In this document: piece by piece, positions 25,656 to 33,999 of the stretch
Numbering within the stretch: position 1 is the first letter of the stretch
How the letters are laid out: every line of letters begins with the position of its first letter
Source: Gammaproteobacteria bacterium
Lineage (GTDB): Bacteria > Pseudomonadota > Gammaproteobacteria > GRL18
Assembly (NCBI GenBank): GCA_026196615.1
Contig: JAPHSW010000004.1
Coordinates: forward strand, 1 to 54,753
Length of the DNA stretch: 54,753 nt
Direction: 5' to 3'
The notes under the pieces: model-generated
The model's input: only the letters and a program-made list of their open reading frames with translations
What the model was told of the DNA's origin: nothing
Database searches by the model: none
Translations under genes and position numbers: made by a program

Positions 25656-26537
25656 ATGAATTCAATTATTTTTATGTCTGCTGTTGCTAGTGTCGGAATC
25701 AGTGTCTTTCTTTTTACCTGGATGAGTATTTTAGTTAATCCGGAAAAAGCAGATAGTAACCGTGATTATATGGATCCTTTACCAATGATGCTTAAGCCTG
25801 TTTGGGGGCTGGTAAAAATTATCGAATATTACATTGCTTCAAACCTACCGTTTGAATATCTTGACTCAGTGGATAAAAAATTACAGAAATCAGGGGTCAG
25901 TTATGTTGTTTCGGCAGAGGAATTTTTTGCCATACGTATTGTTGTTTCACTATTATCATTGTTTGGCAGCGCTTATGTCATGATGTTGACTGATAAATTT
26001 GAACCTGTTTTTTTTCTTGTTGTGCCAGTATTGGCTTTCTTTTTTCCTCTGGTTTGGCTTAGCGATACAAAAAAACGTCGTCATACTCAAGTTATCAGAG
26101 ATCTACCTGTCTATCTCGATTTTATCACTATGGCTGTTGAAGCAGGATTAAACCTCAGTGGTGCACTACAGCAAAGTGTTGAAAAGGGCCCAAAGGGACC
26201 GTTAAGAAATGAATTTGGGATTGTTTTACGTGATCTTCGCTATGGTTTGACTCGTACAGAAGCATTAAGTCGCATGGCAGAGCGTCTGGATGTTCCAGAT
26301 GTTTCTAATTTTGTTAATGCCATGATGCAATCTGAAAAAATGGGTTCAAGTATGGCATCAACTTTAAGAATTCAGTCAGAACAAAGACGAAATGAACGTT
26401 TTCAACGAGCAGAAAAGATGGCAATGGAAGCTCCTGTCAAGCTGGTTTTTCCTCTTATTGTTTTTATATTTCCTGTGACTTTTATTATTCTGGGTTTCCC
26501 AATTGTTATGAAATTCATGAGTGAAGGTCTGTTTTGA
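25656..26537 (+). CDS. tadC: Tad pilus inner-membrane platform protein TadC
   Basis: The second GspF-class platform protein. N-terminal helix (about 4-24), further helices about 95-140, the T2SSF domain with LPVYLDFITMAVEAGLNLSG, ALSRMAERLDVPDVSNFVNAM and SEQRRNERFQRAEKMAMEAPVKLVFPL (the TadC hallmark), and a last helix near the C terminus. I use ATG 25656; a TTG at 25650 is in frame and would overlap the tadB stop. Its stop overlaps the start of the DUF192 gene. Confidence 0.92.
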   Translation: MNSIIFMSAVASVGISVFLFTWMSILVNPEKADSNRDYMDPLPMMLKPVWGLVKIIEYYIASNLPFEYLDSVDKKLQKSGVSYVVSAEEFFAIRIVVSLLSLFGSAYVMMLTDKFEPVFFLVVPVLAFFFPLVWLSDTKKRRHTQVIRDLPVYLDFITMAVEAGLNLSGALQQSVEKGPKGPLRNEFGIVLRDLRYGLTRTEALSRMAERLDVPDVSNFVNAMMQSEKMGSSMASTLRIQSEQRRNERFQRAEKMAMEAPVKLVFPLIVFIFPVTFIILGFPIVMKFMSEGLF

Positions 26538-26893
26538 TCGATTGTTCTTTGCAAGATAAATCAACAGGAGATGTTTTGCTCAAATCAGTTGCTTTAACGA
26601 CAACTGCATGGGAACGAATGAAGGGCTTGTTAGGTAGTGACCAGCTAGATAATAATGATGGTTTGATTATTAGCCCATGTAATTCAGTTCATACATTATT
26701 TATGAAGTATTCAATCGATGTCATTTATCTGGATAAAAACGGTATAGTAAAAAAAATTGTCCCACAACTTAAACCCTGGCATTTTTCTTTTTGCTTAGGT
26801 GGTAAGACAACATTAGAACTGGCATCGGGTATGGCTGAAAAAATTAATTTACGTACGGGACAACAAATACAATGGAATAGAACAAATGATTAA
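26534..26893 (+). CDS. DUF192 family protein in the Tad operon
   Basis: A 119-residue protein matching the DUF192 family: ERMKGLLGSDQLDNNDGLIISPCNSVHTLFMKYSIDVIYLDKNGIV is close to the diagnostic G-L-(M/L)-xxxxL and P-C-xx(I/V)HT-x-(F/G)M motif, and the C-terminal half has the Leu-rich strand LELASGMAEKINLRTGQQI. Some family members carry a signal peptide; this one does not. The molecular function is not established. The start is TTG 26534, overlapping the tadC stop, and the end overlaps the tadD start by 8 bases, so its translation is coupled on both sides. Confidence 0.8.
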   Translation: MIDCSLQDKSTGDVLLKSVALTTTAWERMKGLLGSDQLDNNDGLIISPCNSVHTLFMKYSIDVIYLDKNGIVKKIVPQLKPWHFSFCLGGKTTLELASGMAEKINLRTGQQIQWNRTND

Positions 26894-27335
26894 GCAAGTA
26901 ATAATATTGTGTTGTTTTTTATTAATAAGTGGTTGTCAAACCGTATCACAATCTGTTCGTACGGGAAATACTCTGATAGAGGATCAGGACATTGCGGATA
27001 AAGCTTATTCTCAAGGTAATTATTCAGAGGCCGAACGAGCCTATAGACGAATGACAATCGATAGTCCCCAAGATTCTTATAACTGGTTTAAGCTGGGTAA
27101 TATTTATGCAAAAACCAATCGTCCTGAAGAGGCAAAAAAGACCTACAAAGAAGCTCTGATAAGAGATCCTGATCATGCAAAGTCATGGCATAATCTTGGT
27201 GTGATTCAATTACGTGAAGCTGCATTGAGCTTTATTCGGGTGAAGCATAACTCAAAATCTGATACTTATATTTATCAACACTCTGAACAAATACTTGGGT
27301 TGCTTGAAGAAGTAATTGAAATTGGTGAAGAATAG
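26886..27335 (+). CDS. tadD: TPR lipoprotein TadD
   Basis: A lipoprotein of the Tad system, probably helping secretin assembly as pilotin-like TadD does. Signal sequence with lipobox ISG-C (Cys17) precedes tetratricopeptide repeats over about residues 35-100 (ADKAYSQGNYSEAERAYRRMTIDSPQDSYNWFKLGNIYAKTNRPEEAKKTYKEAL...). The +2 residue is Gln, consistent with outer-membrane sorting. It overlaps the DUF192 gene and is 2 bases from the next TadE-like gene. Confidence 0.85.
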   Translation: MIKQVIILCCFLLISGCQTVSQSVRTGNTLIEDQDIADKAYSQGNYSEAERAYRRMTIDSPQDSYNWFKLGNIYAKTNRPEEAKKTYKEALIRDPDHAKSWHNLGVIQLREAALSFIRVKHNSKSDTYIYQHSEQILGLLEEVIEIGEE

Positions 27336-27337
27336 TA

Positions 27338-28063
27338 ATGTTTGTTGTTAACTATACTGGACGGTTTATACAACAAAAAGGCCAGAGTGTGGTGGAATTT
27401 ATTATTATTTTTCCTGCACTGATGATACTGACCTTAGGTGTTTTTCAATTGGCTTTAATATATCAAGCAAAAGTAACATTAAATTATGCGACTTTTCATG
27501 CGGCTCGCTCAGGTGCAGTTAACAACGCGGATAAAACTATGATAGAGCTGGCATTCTATCGTGGACTTGCTCCCTTGTATACTACTGTGGATAACAGTGA
27601 TAGTGATAGCGATGTGGAAGAGTTACAAAAAGGCAGGGATAAAATACGTGAAATTCATGAGGCAGGATATATCTGTATGGAACGAGTCAGTCCAAGTGAA
27701 GAAGCTTTTCTTGATTTTAGTGATGATGATGGTGTGATACCCAATAATAATTTAATCTATCGGACTGCTGAAATTGGTGCGAATAGTAATGTTTCAATTC
27801 AGGATGCAAATTTATTGAAATTAAGAATCACTTATTGTCATGAATTAATTGTGCCATTTTTTCCTGTGATGTTGAGTGGTTTTGTGGATGGCACAGATGC
27901 CGATGGTATTACCATCACCACAGCTGGAGCTTATCAGGACAGTTGTTATGCTGCTGATAGGATTCCCATTGTTGCACAGGCTATTGTTCGTATGCAGTCT
28001 GATGCAGAAAATGATGAATTTCCGAACAAGTCCATTCACTCAGGATTATCAAGCTGTGATTAA
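27338..28063 (+). CDS. TadE-like pseudopilin, third copy
   Basis: The leader MFVVNYTGRFIQQKG precedes a class III prepilin motif G-QSVVEF and the helix IIIFPALMILTLGVFQLALIY. The conserved TadE sequence follows (YATFHAARSGAVN). An exported domain of about 185 residues includes three cysteines. It is the third TadE-type gene of the locus, alongside 17284-18246 and 18960-19361. It starts 2 bases after tadD and ends 44 bases before the Crp-like gene. Confidence 0.84.
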   Translation: MFVVNYTGRFIQQKGQSVVEFIIIFPALMILTLGVFQLALIYQAKVTLNYATFHAARSGAVNNADKTMIELAFYRGLAPLYTTVDNSDSDSDVEELQKGRDKIREIHEAGYICMERVSPSEEAFLDFSDDDGVIPNNNLIYRTAEIGANSNVSIQDANLLKLRITYCHELIVPFFPVMLSGFVDGTDADGITITTAGAYQDSCYAADRIPIVAQAIVRMQSDAENDEFPNKSIHSGLSSCD

Positions 28064-28107
28064 AAAACAAATTATTTCTATTGATGGTTTTGGAGAACAC
28101 CGATAAT

Positions 28108-28755
28108 ATGTATGATCTTTCCAATATTTCTTTGTTTTCAGGCATATCACTTGATGAACAAATGGCAATTTCTGAAGTAATGACCCCGATGCAATGTCCT
28201 CCGGGGAAACTTGTTATTCAGGAAGGGGAACTATCACAAGTTTTTTATATTTTGGTGAATGGTAAGGTTGAAGTTTTTATAAATAATAGTAGTGGCGACA
28301 AGTATGTTTTGAATATACTTGGTGATGACTCTTATCTTGGGGAATTGGCTTTTTTAGATGAAGAGGAGCGTTCTGCGTCTGTTATGACATTAGAAGATAG
28401 TTTATTCTTATCAATTAATAAGGATGACTTTACAAAAATATTACGCCAATATCCTGATATTTATGATTCACTAGTAAAAAATCTTGTGGGTATGATACGA
28501 AGCTTAAATAATACCGTTAGAAAACTGGCAATGAAGGACACGTATGGCTGTTTGAGAGACTTTTTAATGGAGCGAAATGATATTACGGGATTTAGAAAAA
28601 GACCCCCCAAATTGACCCCTGAATTTATTTCAGAGCAAATAGGAGGTTCCAGAGATATTGTGGCGAGGTTACTAAATAAGCTCGTAGAAAAAAATTATAT
28701 CAGCATTGATAATGATGTCATTTATATACATGTTGTGTTGCCCGAATCTCTTTAA
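28108..28755 (+). CDS. Crp/Fnr family transcriptional regulator
   Basis: A DNA-binding regulator of about 215 residues with an N-terminal cyclic-nucleotide-binding beta barrel and a C-terminal winged helix. In the nucleotide pocket, LGELAFLDEEERSAS keeps the Gly-Glu-Leu and Arg-Ser of CRP (Glu79, Arg88, Ser89), but the segment equivalent to CRP Thr127-Ser128 reads Leu-Asn, so cAMP affinity is uncertain. The recognition helix GGSRDIVARLLNKL has Arg/Asp/Arg at the positions of CRP Arg180/Glu181/Arg185, which predicts TGTGA-type half sites. No Cys cluster for FNR iron-sulfur chemistry is present. I chose ATG 28108; ATG 28084 is also in frame. It ends the Tad operon, so it may regulate the pilus genes. 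Confidence 0.85.
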   Translation: MYDLSNISLFSGISLDEQMAISEVMTPMQCPPGKLVIQEGELSQVFYILVNGKVEVFINNSSGDKYVLNILGDDSYLGELAFLDEEERSASVMTLEDSLFLSINKDDFTKILRQYPDIYDSLVKNLVGMIRSLNNTVRKLAMKDTYGCLRDFLMERNDITGFRKRPPKLTPEFISEQIGGSRDIVARLLNKLVEKNYISIDNDVIYIHVVLPESL

Positions 28756-28808
28756 AATTGGTTTATGCAATAACAACCAATGAATAACTTAAAAGATTGC
28801 TTTCTGAT

Positions 28809-29177
28809 TTATTTTTCTAATACTTTACGTTCCTCGGGAGTTAATTTGTCTAACCATTCCTGATGGCGTTTTTCATCTCGTTTAACTTCTTTTTTTGAAC
28901 GATTTTCTAACTTTTCTTGTTGGTATTTTTCTCGTTCTTCCGCACGTTTATTCATTTTCTCAATCTGTTTTGGTGACATTCTATCCAGACGTTTTTGATA
29001 GCGTTCTTCCATTGCTTTTTTTTCTTTATCCGTCATTTTATCCAGACGTAATTTTTTTTGATCTTCGGTGATTTCACCCCGTGGCCCCATAAATCGAGGT
29101 CCAGTTTCTGTTTCAGAGAAACTTTGGCTGCTCAATAAGAACAAAGGAGCAATCATAAATATATATGGCTTAGACAT
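28809..29177 (-). CDS. Small secreted Lys/Glu-rich protein, unknown function
   Basis: A signal peptide (MSKPYIFMIAPLFLLSSQSFS) precedes about 98 residues dominated by Lys, Arg, Glu and Asp, with a repeated phrase of the form D(K/R)M(T/S)xxxxxxME/K (DKMTDKEKKAMEERYQKR, DRMSPKQIEKMNKR, DKLTPEERKVLEK). The pattern predicts charged alpha helix, similar in style to periplasmic Spy-like or coiled-coil proteins, but the LTxxQ motif of Spy is not evident. A good ribosome binding site (AGGAAAAGACC-ATG) supports expression. It lies 24 bases after the gene at 29202-30038 and shares its operon. Confidence 0.7.
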   Translation of the reverse strand: MSKPYIFMIAPLFLLSSQSFSETETGPRFMGPRGEITEDQKKLRLDKMTDKEKKAMEERYQKRLDRMSPKQIEKMNKRAEEREKYQQEKLENRSKKEVKRDEKRHQEWLDKLTPEERKVLEK

Positions 29178-29201
29178 GGTCTTTTCCTATAGAGTAATTT
29201 T

Positions 29202-30038
29202 TTATTTGCTGATTTTATCAAAAAAAGTTTTTATTTTATTTTTTACATTATTTATTTCTTGTTTTTTCCGTTCATTTTCTTCTCTAATTGCAGCAGCTCT
29301 TAATTCATCTGCATGTGCCTTCTTTTGAAGGTTGATTTGTTCTCTTATTTTTTCTTTAGAAGCATCGTCTATTTCCATTCGCAGAAAATCGTCGTCTTTT
29401 CTTAAAATATAACGAGCTAATTTATCAAGATTATCTTCATCAATTTGATTAGGATTGATTACAATATTTCTTTGTTCAAAATTTTCATGATTTTGAATAT
29501 CCAAAACAATGAGTGAGTTTTCATAATCAACTGAGAATTTAAAGAGAACTGGAATTTTTCGGCTAATTTGAAAAGTAACAGCCCCTCCCTTGTTACTACC
29601 AAAGCTTTGGTCGTAGTTAAAAGGTATTTTATGACTGGATAAAAACTCTTTTTCGAGATCGGCTTCAACCTTATGTTGGATATGATGGCTGAAGGTTTCT
29701 TCATTGTCATCGTTACCGAGACAGTTAAATCTGAGATAAATTTCTGTCAGTTTATCATAGTGAGAGAGACCACCATGCTTATCTGTACTCAGTCGGTAAT
29801 TTTGTTGATAAAGCATACCCATTTGAGGATAACGTTTTGAATATTCTGGAATTTCAATGGGGTTTTCAATAATGCTTAAATAGTCAATCAGTTCTTTAAA
29901 ATAAGAAAATAATTGCTGCATTTTAGGCAATATTAAAATTTGGTAATTATGTTCAAGTTTTTCTTTCAGAAGGGTATCTTCTTGAAGATCAATCTGCTTT
30001 TGACTCGCTTCTTCTCGCAAATCATCTAAAATTCCCAT
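29202..30038 (-). CDS. Cytoplasmic protein of unknown function
   Basis: A 278-residue protein I cannot assign. No signal peptide or membrane segment is seen. The first 45 residues are a charged helix (MGILDDLREEASQKQIDLQEDTLLK), the centre (about 60-215) is mixed alpha/beta with several aromatic residues and motifs such as SFGSNKGGAVTFQISRKIPVLFKF, and the last 60 residues form a charged helix with RAAAIREENERKKQEINN. The coiled termini suggest oligomerisation. It is the first of two minus-strand genes that face away from the TraB/GumN gene. Confidence 0.72.
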   Translation of the reverse strand: MGILDDLREEASQKQIDLQEDTLLKEKLEHNYQILILPKMQQLFSYFKELIDYLSIIENPIEIPEYSKRYPQMGMLYQQNYRLSTDKHGGLSHYDKLTEIYLRFNCLGNDDNEETFSHHIQHKVEADLEKEFLSSHKIPFNYDQSFGSNKGGAVTFQISRKIPVLFKFSVDYENSLIVLDIQNHENFEQRNIVINPNQIDEDNLDKLARYILRKDDDFLRMEIDDASKEKIREQINLQKKAHADELRAAAIREENERKKQEINNVKNKIKTFFDKISK

Positions 30039-30206
30039 AGGCTTACTCTGCGTTGTTTATCATTTTGGGGGTATTTGATTTATGTTACTTGATAAGTAAA
30101 TAGTATATATGGAGATAAATATATCTGCTATAGTCAATTCGTGAATTAATTCTGCTCTAATAAGACCTATTAAAAGAATGGGATGTCATCAGAATATGAG
30201 GAATAT

Positions 30207-31082
30207 ATGAAAAGTTTAATATTAAAGTGCTGTGTCTCAGTAGTGATTTTGATTATTTCACTCCCTGTTTTTGCTCAGACTTCACTTTGGCAGATCAGTA
30301 AGGGAGATAAAATTCTTTATCTGGGGGGGACTATCCATATCCTTGGAGAGGAAGATTATCCACTACCAGAAGAGTTTCAATACGCTTTTCAAAAATCAAA
30401 AAAGATTGTTTTTGAGACGGATATTGCTAAGGCAAAAGAGCCTGAATTTTCTCAAAAAATGATGCAGCAAATGATTTATCCCGCTGGTGAGACTCTTAAA
30501 GACAGCCTAAGTGAATCAACCTATCAACGTCTGGAAAAATATTTTTCAGATAAGATGGTGCCAATGGAGAAAATTGATATTATGAAGCCAGGCATGGTGT
30601 CGATTATGTTATCTGTTATGGAGTTTCAACGCATGGGAATGGTTTCTGTAGGTGTTGATGAACACTTTTGGCAACTGGCTAAGCAAGATGGAAAAACAAT
30701 AGGTTTTCTTGAGTCTCTGGATGAGCAATTGAGCTTTCTGGTTAATATGGGAATAGGCAATGAAAATGAGTTGATTTTAAATACACTAAATGATCTAAAA
30801 GATGTGACTTCGATGATTAATTCATTAAGAGCAGCCTGGCGTTCTGGAAATGAACTTGAAATGAAAAAAATTGTCTTACAAAGTATGATTGATGACTATC
30901 CTAAACTCTATCAAAATATGCTTGTTGTACGAAATAATAACTGGCTTCCCCATATTGAAGAAATGATTGAAGATGAAGCGGAGACTTTAGTTTTAGTGGG
31001 TGCTTTGCATTTGGTTGGGGATGATGGCTTATTGCAATTATTACGGAATAAAGGATATGAAGTAGAGCATTACTTGCTTTGA
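30207..31082 (+). CDS. TraB/GumN (Tiki-like) family protein
   Basis: A secreted member of the TraB/PrgY/GumN family; relatives include the Tiki metalloproteases. A signal peptide (MKSLILKCCVSVVILIISLPVFA) precedes the conserved opening LWQISKGDKILYLGGTIHILGEEDYPLP, an FETD motif, and a C-terminal VGALHLVGDDGLLQLLRNKGYEVEHY. The paired GTIH and GALH histidines and the Glu of FETD are the proposed metal/active-site residues and are all present. I chose ATG 30207 because GAGG lies just upstream and the signal peptide starts there; ATG 30183 would add eight polar residues. It is a stand-alone gene by spacing (96 bases to the next). Confidence 0.87.
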   Translation: MKSLILKCCVSVVILIISLPVFAQTSLWQISKGDKILYLGGTIHILGEEDYPLPEEFQYAFQKSKKIVFETDIAKAKEPEFSQKMMQQMIYPAGETLKDSLSESTYQRLEKYFSDKMVPMEKIDIMKPGMVSIMLSVMEFQRMGMVSVGVDEHFWQLAKQDGKTIGFLESLDEQLSFLVNMGIGNENELILNTLNDLKDVTSMINSLRAAWRSGNELEMKKIVLQSMIDDYPKLYQNMLVVRNNNWLPHIEEMIEDEAETLVLVGALHLVGDDGLLQLLRNKGYEVEHYLL

Positions 31083-31177
31083 GGCTCATTTGAAAAAATT
31101 CCATAAATCAGCATTTGCACCTATACTCTTAGAATGCGATGTTATTAAATCCATGTCTGAAATTGAAGAGAAGTGTA

Positions 31178-31969
31178 ATGTGGCAAGTAATACAGTTTGA
31201 TGTTCTATTTAAAATTGTGATTGTTCTCATTTTGTCTTTGAGTATGAACGCCTGTATCACGACACAAGCACCGAAAATTTCTCATGTTCATATCGGTCAC
31301 GCCATGACTGCATGGCGAAGCACACCTGATGAACAAGGGTTATTTGTAGTTGCCGAAAAAGAAGCAGCAATTGCATCTGAACATGCTCAATATGCGGTAG
31401 AAAACTCACATGATTTAAGCCTGGTGAAAATGCATACCATGCATGTTCTTCATACAATGAAGCCTGAATTAGTGCCTGATATGTCTAAAAATGGTCCCGG
31501 ACTTGGTTATGGTTTTGTGAAAGCAATGAACGACTCTAATGATCATATCTTGTTTGCAGCTGATTCAGCAGATGCCAGTACCAATATCAAAACGTCAGCC
31601 TTGCTTTGGTCAGAACATACTCAAGTGGTTATCGAACGGAGTGAATTGCTCATCACTTTGGGCCAGGCATTATTAAAATCAAACTCTCATGAGGAGATTA
31701 TTGTTTTAGCTGATGAAATTCTGTTACTCACACAGCAAAATATTAATGGTTATGATTCAGATGGAGATGGCACTATAGGTAATGTAAAAGATGATTATGG
31801 TTTGATTCAGCTTAGAAAAGATATTAATAGAATGATCAATAATGAAAATCCACCGTATCAAACAGTAGAAAAGAAATATTTATTTGGTCTGATTCAATTG
31901 TCTTCAGGTGAATGGACTTTTAGTCAGGACAAAAATACGAGTCAAGGTTCAGGAGCTTTTCAATATTAG
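31178..31969 (+). CDS. Lipoprotein with a calcium-type Asp loop, unknown family
   Basis: A lipoprotein of 263 residues whose signal sequence ends SMNA-C (Cys26). The mature part begins with a His-rich segment (ISHVHIGHAMTAWRSTPDE) and continues as predominantly helical sequence (AAIASEHAQYAVENSHDLSLVKMHTMHVLHTM). Near residues 205-220, NGYDSDGDGTIG has the DxDxDG pattern of an EF-hand loop, which suggests calcium binding. His spacing (HxxH twice, plus MHTMHVLH) may also bind metal or haem. I recognise no named family. ATG 31178 follows GAGAAG closely; ATG 31139 lacks this. Confidence 0.72.
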   Translation: MWQVIQFDVLFKIVIVLILSLSMNACITTQAPKISHVHIGHAMTAWRSTPDEQGLFVVAEKEAAIASEHAQYAVENSHDLSLVKMHTMHVLHTMKPELVPDMSKNGPGLGYGFVKAMNDSNDHILFAADSADASTNIKTSALLWSEHTQVVIERSELLITLGQALLKSNSHEEIIVLADEILLLTQQNINGYDSDGDGTIGNVKDDYGLIQLRKDINRMINNENPPYQTVEKKYLFGLIQLSSGEWTFSQDKNTSQGSGAFQY

Positions 31970-32008
31970 GTTTTATTTGCACAATTAAAGAGGTTTTTAC
32001 AAAAGAGT

Positions 32009-33865
32009 ATGTTGATAAAATATAACCGACTCAGAATATGTGAACATTCCTTTTGCCATTTATTATCCATAATAAGGGCAGGAGCTTTTGTCTGCTTCAA
32101 TTTTGTATTTTTGGGTTTTGTGTTTTTCAACAATGCCTATGCTACGTATCCTCCTTCTTTTTCAGATTGTCTTACAGGAGATGGTGAGGAATATGATCAG
32201 GTGGATGCTTGTCGGCAACTTTTACAATCAAATTCTAAAAATTATAAATTACATGTTGCTTTGACTAAGACGCTAGATAAACGTCAAAAATATAAACAGT
32301 CATTGGATGCATATCATAAGGCTCTCCAGGCTTTTCCTAATGATGATTATTTTTTGAAAAAACGTTTAATTGCTGAAAGTAACTATAAAGAACAGCAGTG
32401 GTTACGAAATAAAAAACAGGGGACAAATACTAAGCCTGTAATATCAAAAGCTGAAAGCCAGTTTAAACTGAATAAAATTCGCTGCACTCGTATGACAGGT
32501 AAAGCTGCATTAGAGGCTTGTGAAAAGGCTATTAAAGTAAATGATAAAGATTCTATTTTATTTGTTTCGATGGGGGATATTCATGCCTCCCAACAACAAA
32601 ACAAGCAAGCGATTATTGCATATAAAAGTGCTATAAAACTCAATCCTGATGATAAACTAACATCTCAAAAGTTAAAAAAATTAACGCAAAGAAAAGAGCT
32701 TACAAAGAAGAAACAAACCTCTCAAAAGCCTGCTCAAACAAAAAAGGTTCAATCAGTTAAAAGTAAACCAGTTAAAAATACTGATTCTGTAAATACTAGT
32801 GCTCCTATCAGTAAGAAAGTAGTAAGTAAGCCGGAAAAAATTCAAGTTACCAGTCATTTGGATAAAACAGTTAAACAATCGTCTTCAAAACCTTCTTCTG
32901 CAAAAGTATCTTCTTCAAAAAAAGCACAGAGCAACACGCTTAAACCCGAACAACAGCAATTTCTTGAGCAATTAAACCTTTTGCGTTCCTTAAAAGAACA
33001 GGAAATTATCTCTCAGGCTGAATATGAACAACGTAAAAATGCTCTGCTTGATAAAACGTTCAGGGTAGCAACTCAAGAGAAAGAAAAAACTGTAAGTAAA
33101 GTAATAAGCCAACCGGCTAAAAAAACAATAGATAGCTATAAAGGCTTGAATTTTGGCAATTATCACGCATTGATCATTGGCAATAATCAATATAAACATT
33201 TACCTAAACTTGAGACTGCGGTAAATGATGCAGAGAGTCTGGCAGAGCTACTTAAAGAAAACTATGGATTTAAGGTAAAATTGCTACTTAATGCGAATCG
33301 ATATGATACGCTTAAAGCAATGGGAGAATATAGAAATACCCTCTTGAAAGATGATAATTTACTGATCTATTATGCTGGACATGGTGTTCTGGATAAGGCT
33401 TCCGAAAGAGGTTATTGGTTACCAACTGATGCAGAACGCGATTTTACCTCTAACTGGATTTCAACAGCTGAAGTGACGGATACCTTAAAAGCTTTAAAGT
33501 CCTGGCATGTTCTGGTGGTCGCTGATTCCTGTTATTCAGGCACTTTAGCCAGAAGCATTTCAATAAAATTTAATAATCCGGAAAAGAAACATTCATTGAT
33601 TGAACGTTTATTGAAGAAAAAGTCCAGAACAGTCATTACTTCAGGAGGTCTAGAACCTGTCACAGATTCAGGTGGTGATAACCATTCTGTTTTTTCAGAA
33701 GCATTGCTGGATGTACTGAGAAATACCAATGATGTGATAGAAGCTGAAGAAGTATTTTCCCGACTTAGAGACAATGTCATTCTTAATGCCGATCAAACCC
33801 CAGAATATTCAAATGTTAGAAAAGTGGGCCACAATGGCGGTGATTTCATTTTTCGTAGACAATAA
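32009..33865 (+). CDS. Exported TPR and caspase-like (peptidase C14) protein
   Basis: A 618-residue protein with an N-terminal signal or anchor (about 22-45). Two TPR-like blocks follow (about 60-110 and 160-205), then a Lys/Ser-rich low-complexity linker (about 215-305), a short SHOCT-like helix pair (LEQLNLLRSLKEQEIISQAEYEQRKNAL, about 312-345), and a C14 caspase-like domain to the end. The catalytic dyad is present: His458 in YYAGHGVL and Cys508 in DSCYSGTLAR. The domain opens with HALIIGNNQYKHLPKLETAVNDA, as in metacaspase-like proteases. Substrate and role are unknown. It is not in an operon with miaB, which starts 134 bases on behind its own GAGGATG site. Confidence 0.87.
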   Translation: MLIKYNRLRICEHSFCHLLSIIRAGAFVCFNFVFLGFVFFNNAYATYPPSFSDCLTGDGEEYDQVDACRQLLQSNSKNYKLHVALTKTLDKRQKYKQSLDAYHKALQAFPNDDYFLKKRLIAESNYKEQQWLRNKKQGTNTKPVISKAESQFKLNKIRCTRMTGKAALEACEKAIKVNDKDSILFVSMGDIHASQQQNKQAIIAYKSAIKLNPDDKLTSQKLKKLTQRKELTKKKQTSQKPAQTKKVQSVKSKPVKNTDSVNTSAPISKKVVSKPEKIQVTSHLDKTVKQSSSKPSSAKVSSSKKAQSNTLKPEQQQFLEQLNLLRSLKEQEIISQAEYEQRKNALLDKTFRVATQEKEKTVSKVISQPAKKTIDSYKGLNFGNYHALIIGNNQYKHLPKLETAVNDAESLAELLKENYGFKVKLLLNANRYDTLKAMGEYRNTLLKDDNLLIYYAGHGVLDKASERGYWLPTDAERDFTSNWISTAEVTDTLKALKSWHVLVVADSCYSGTLARSISIKFNNPEKKHSLIERLLKKKSRTVITSGGLEPVTDSGGDNHSVFSEALLDVLRNTNDVIEAEEVFSRLRDNVILNADQTPEYSNVRKVGHNGGDFIFRRQ

Positions 33866-33999
33866 AATCTAGTGGAAAAAATCTCTAAAATATGTTATTT
33901 TTGCCCGTCTTTTCTGGCTTATGTCCACCATAATTAACGCTAGATAATAAATTAAACCCTTTATGTCAGTCCATTAACAGAATGTGAGGATGCATCCTG

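Noticed and set aside
28757-28781. ATTGGTT/AACCAAT inverted repeat after the Crp-like gene
   Set aside because: Only a 7-bp AT-rich stem with no T run; a terminator is possible but not supportable.
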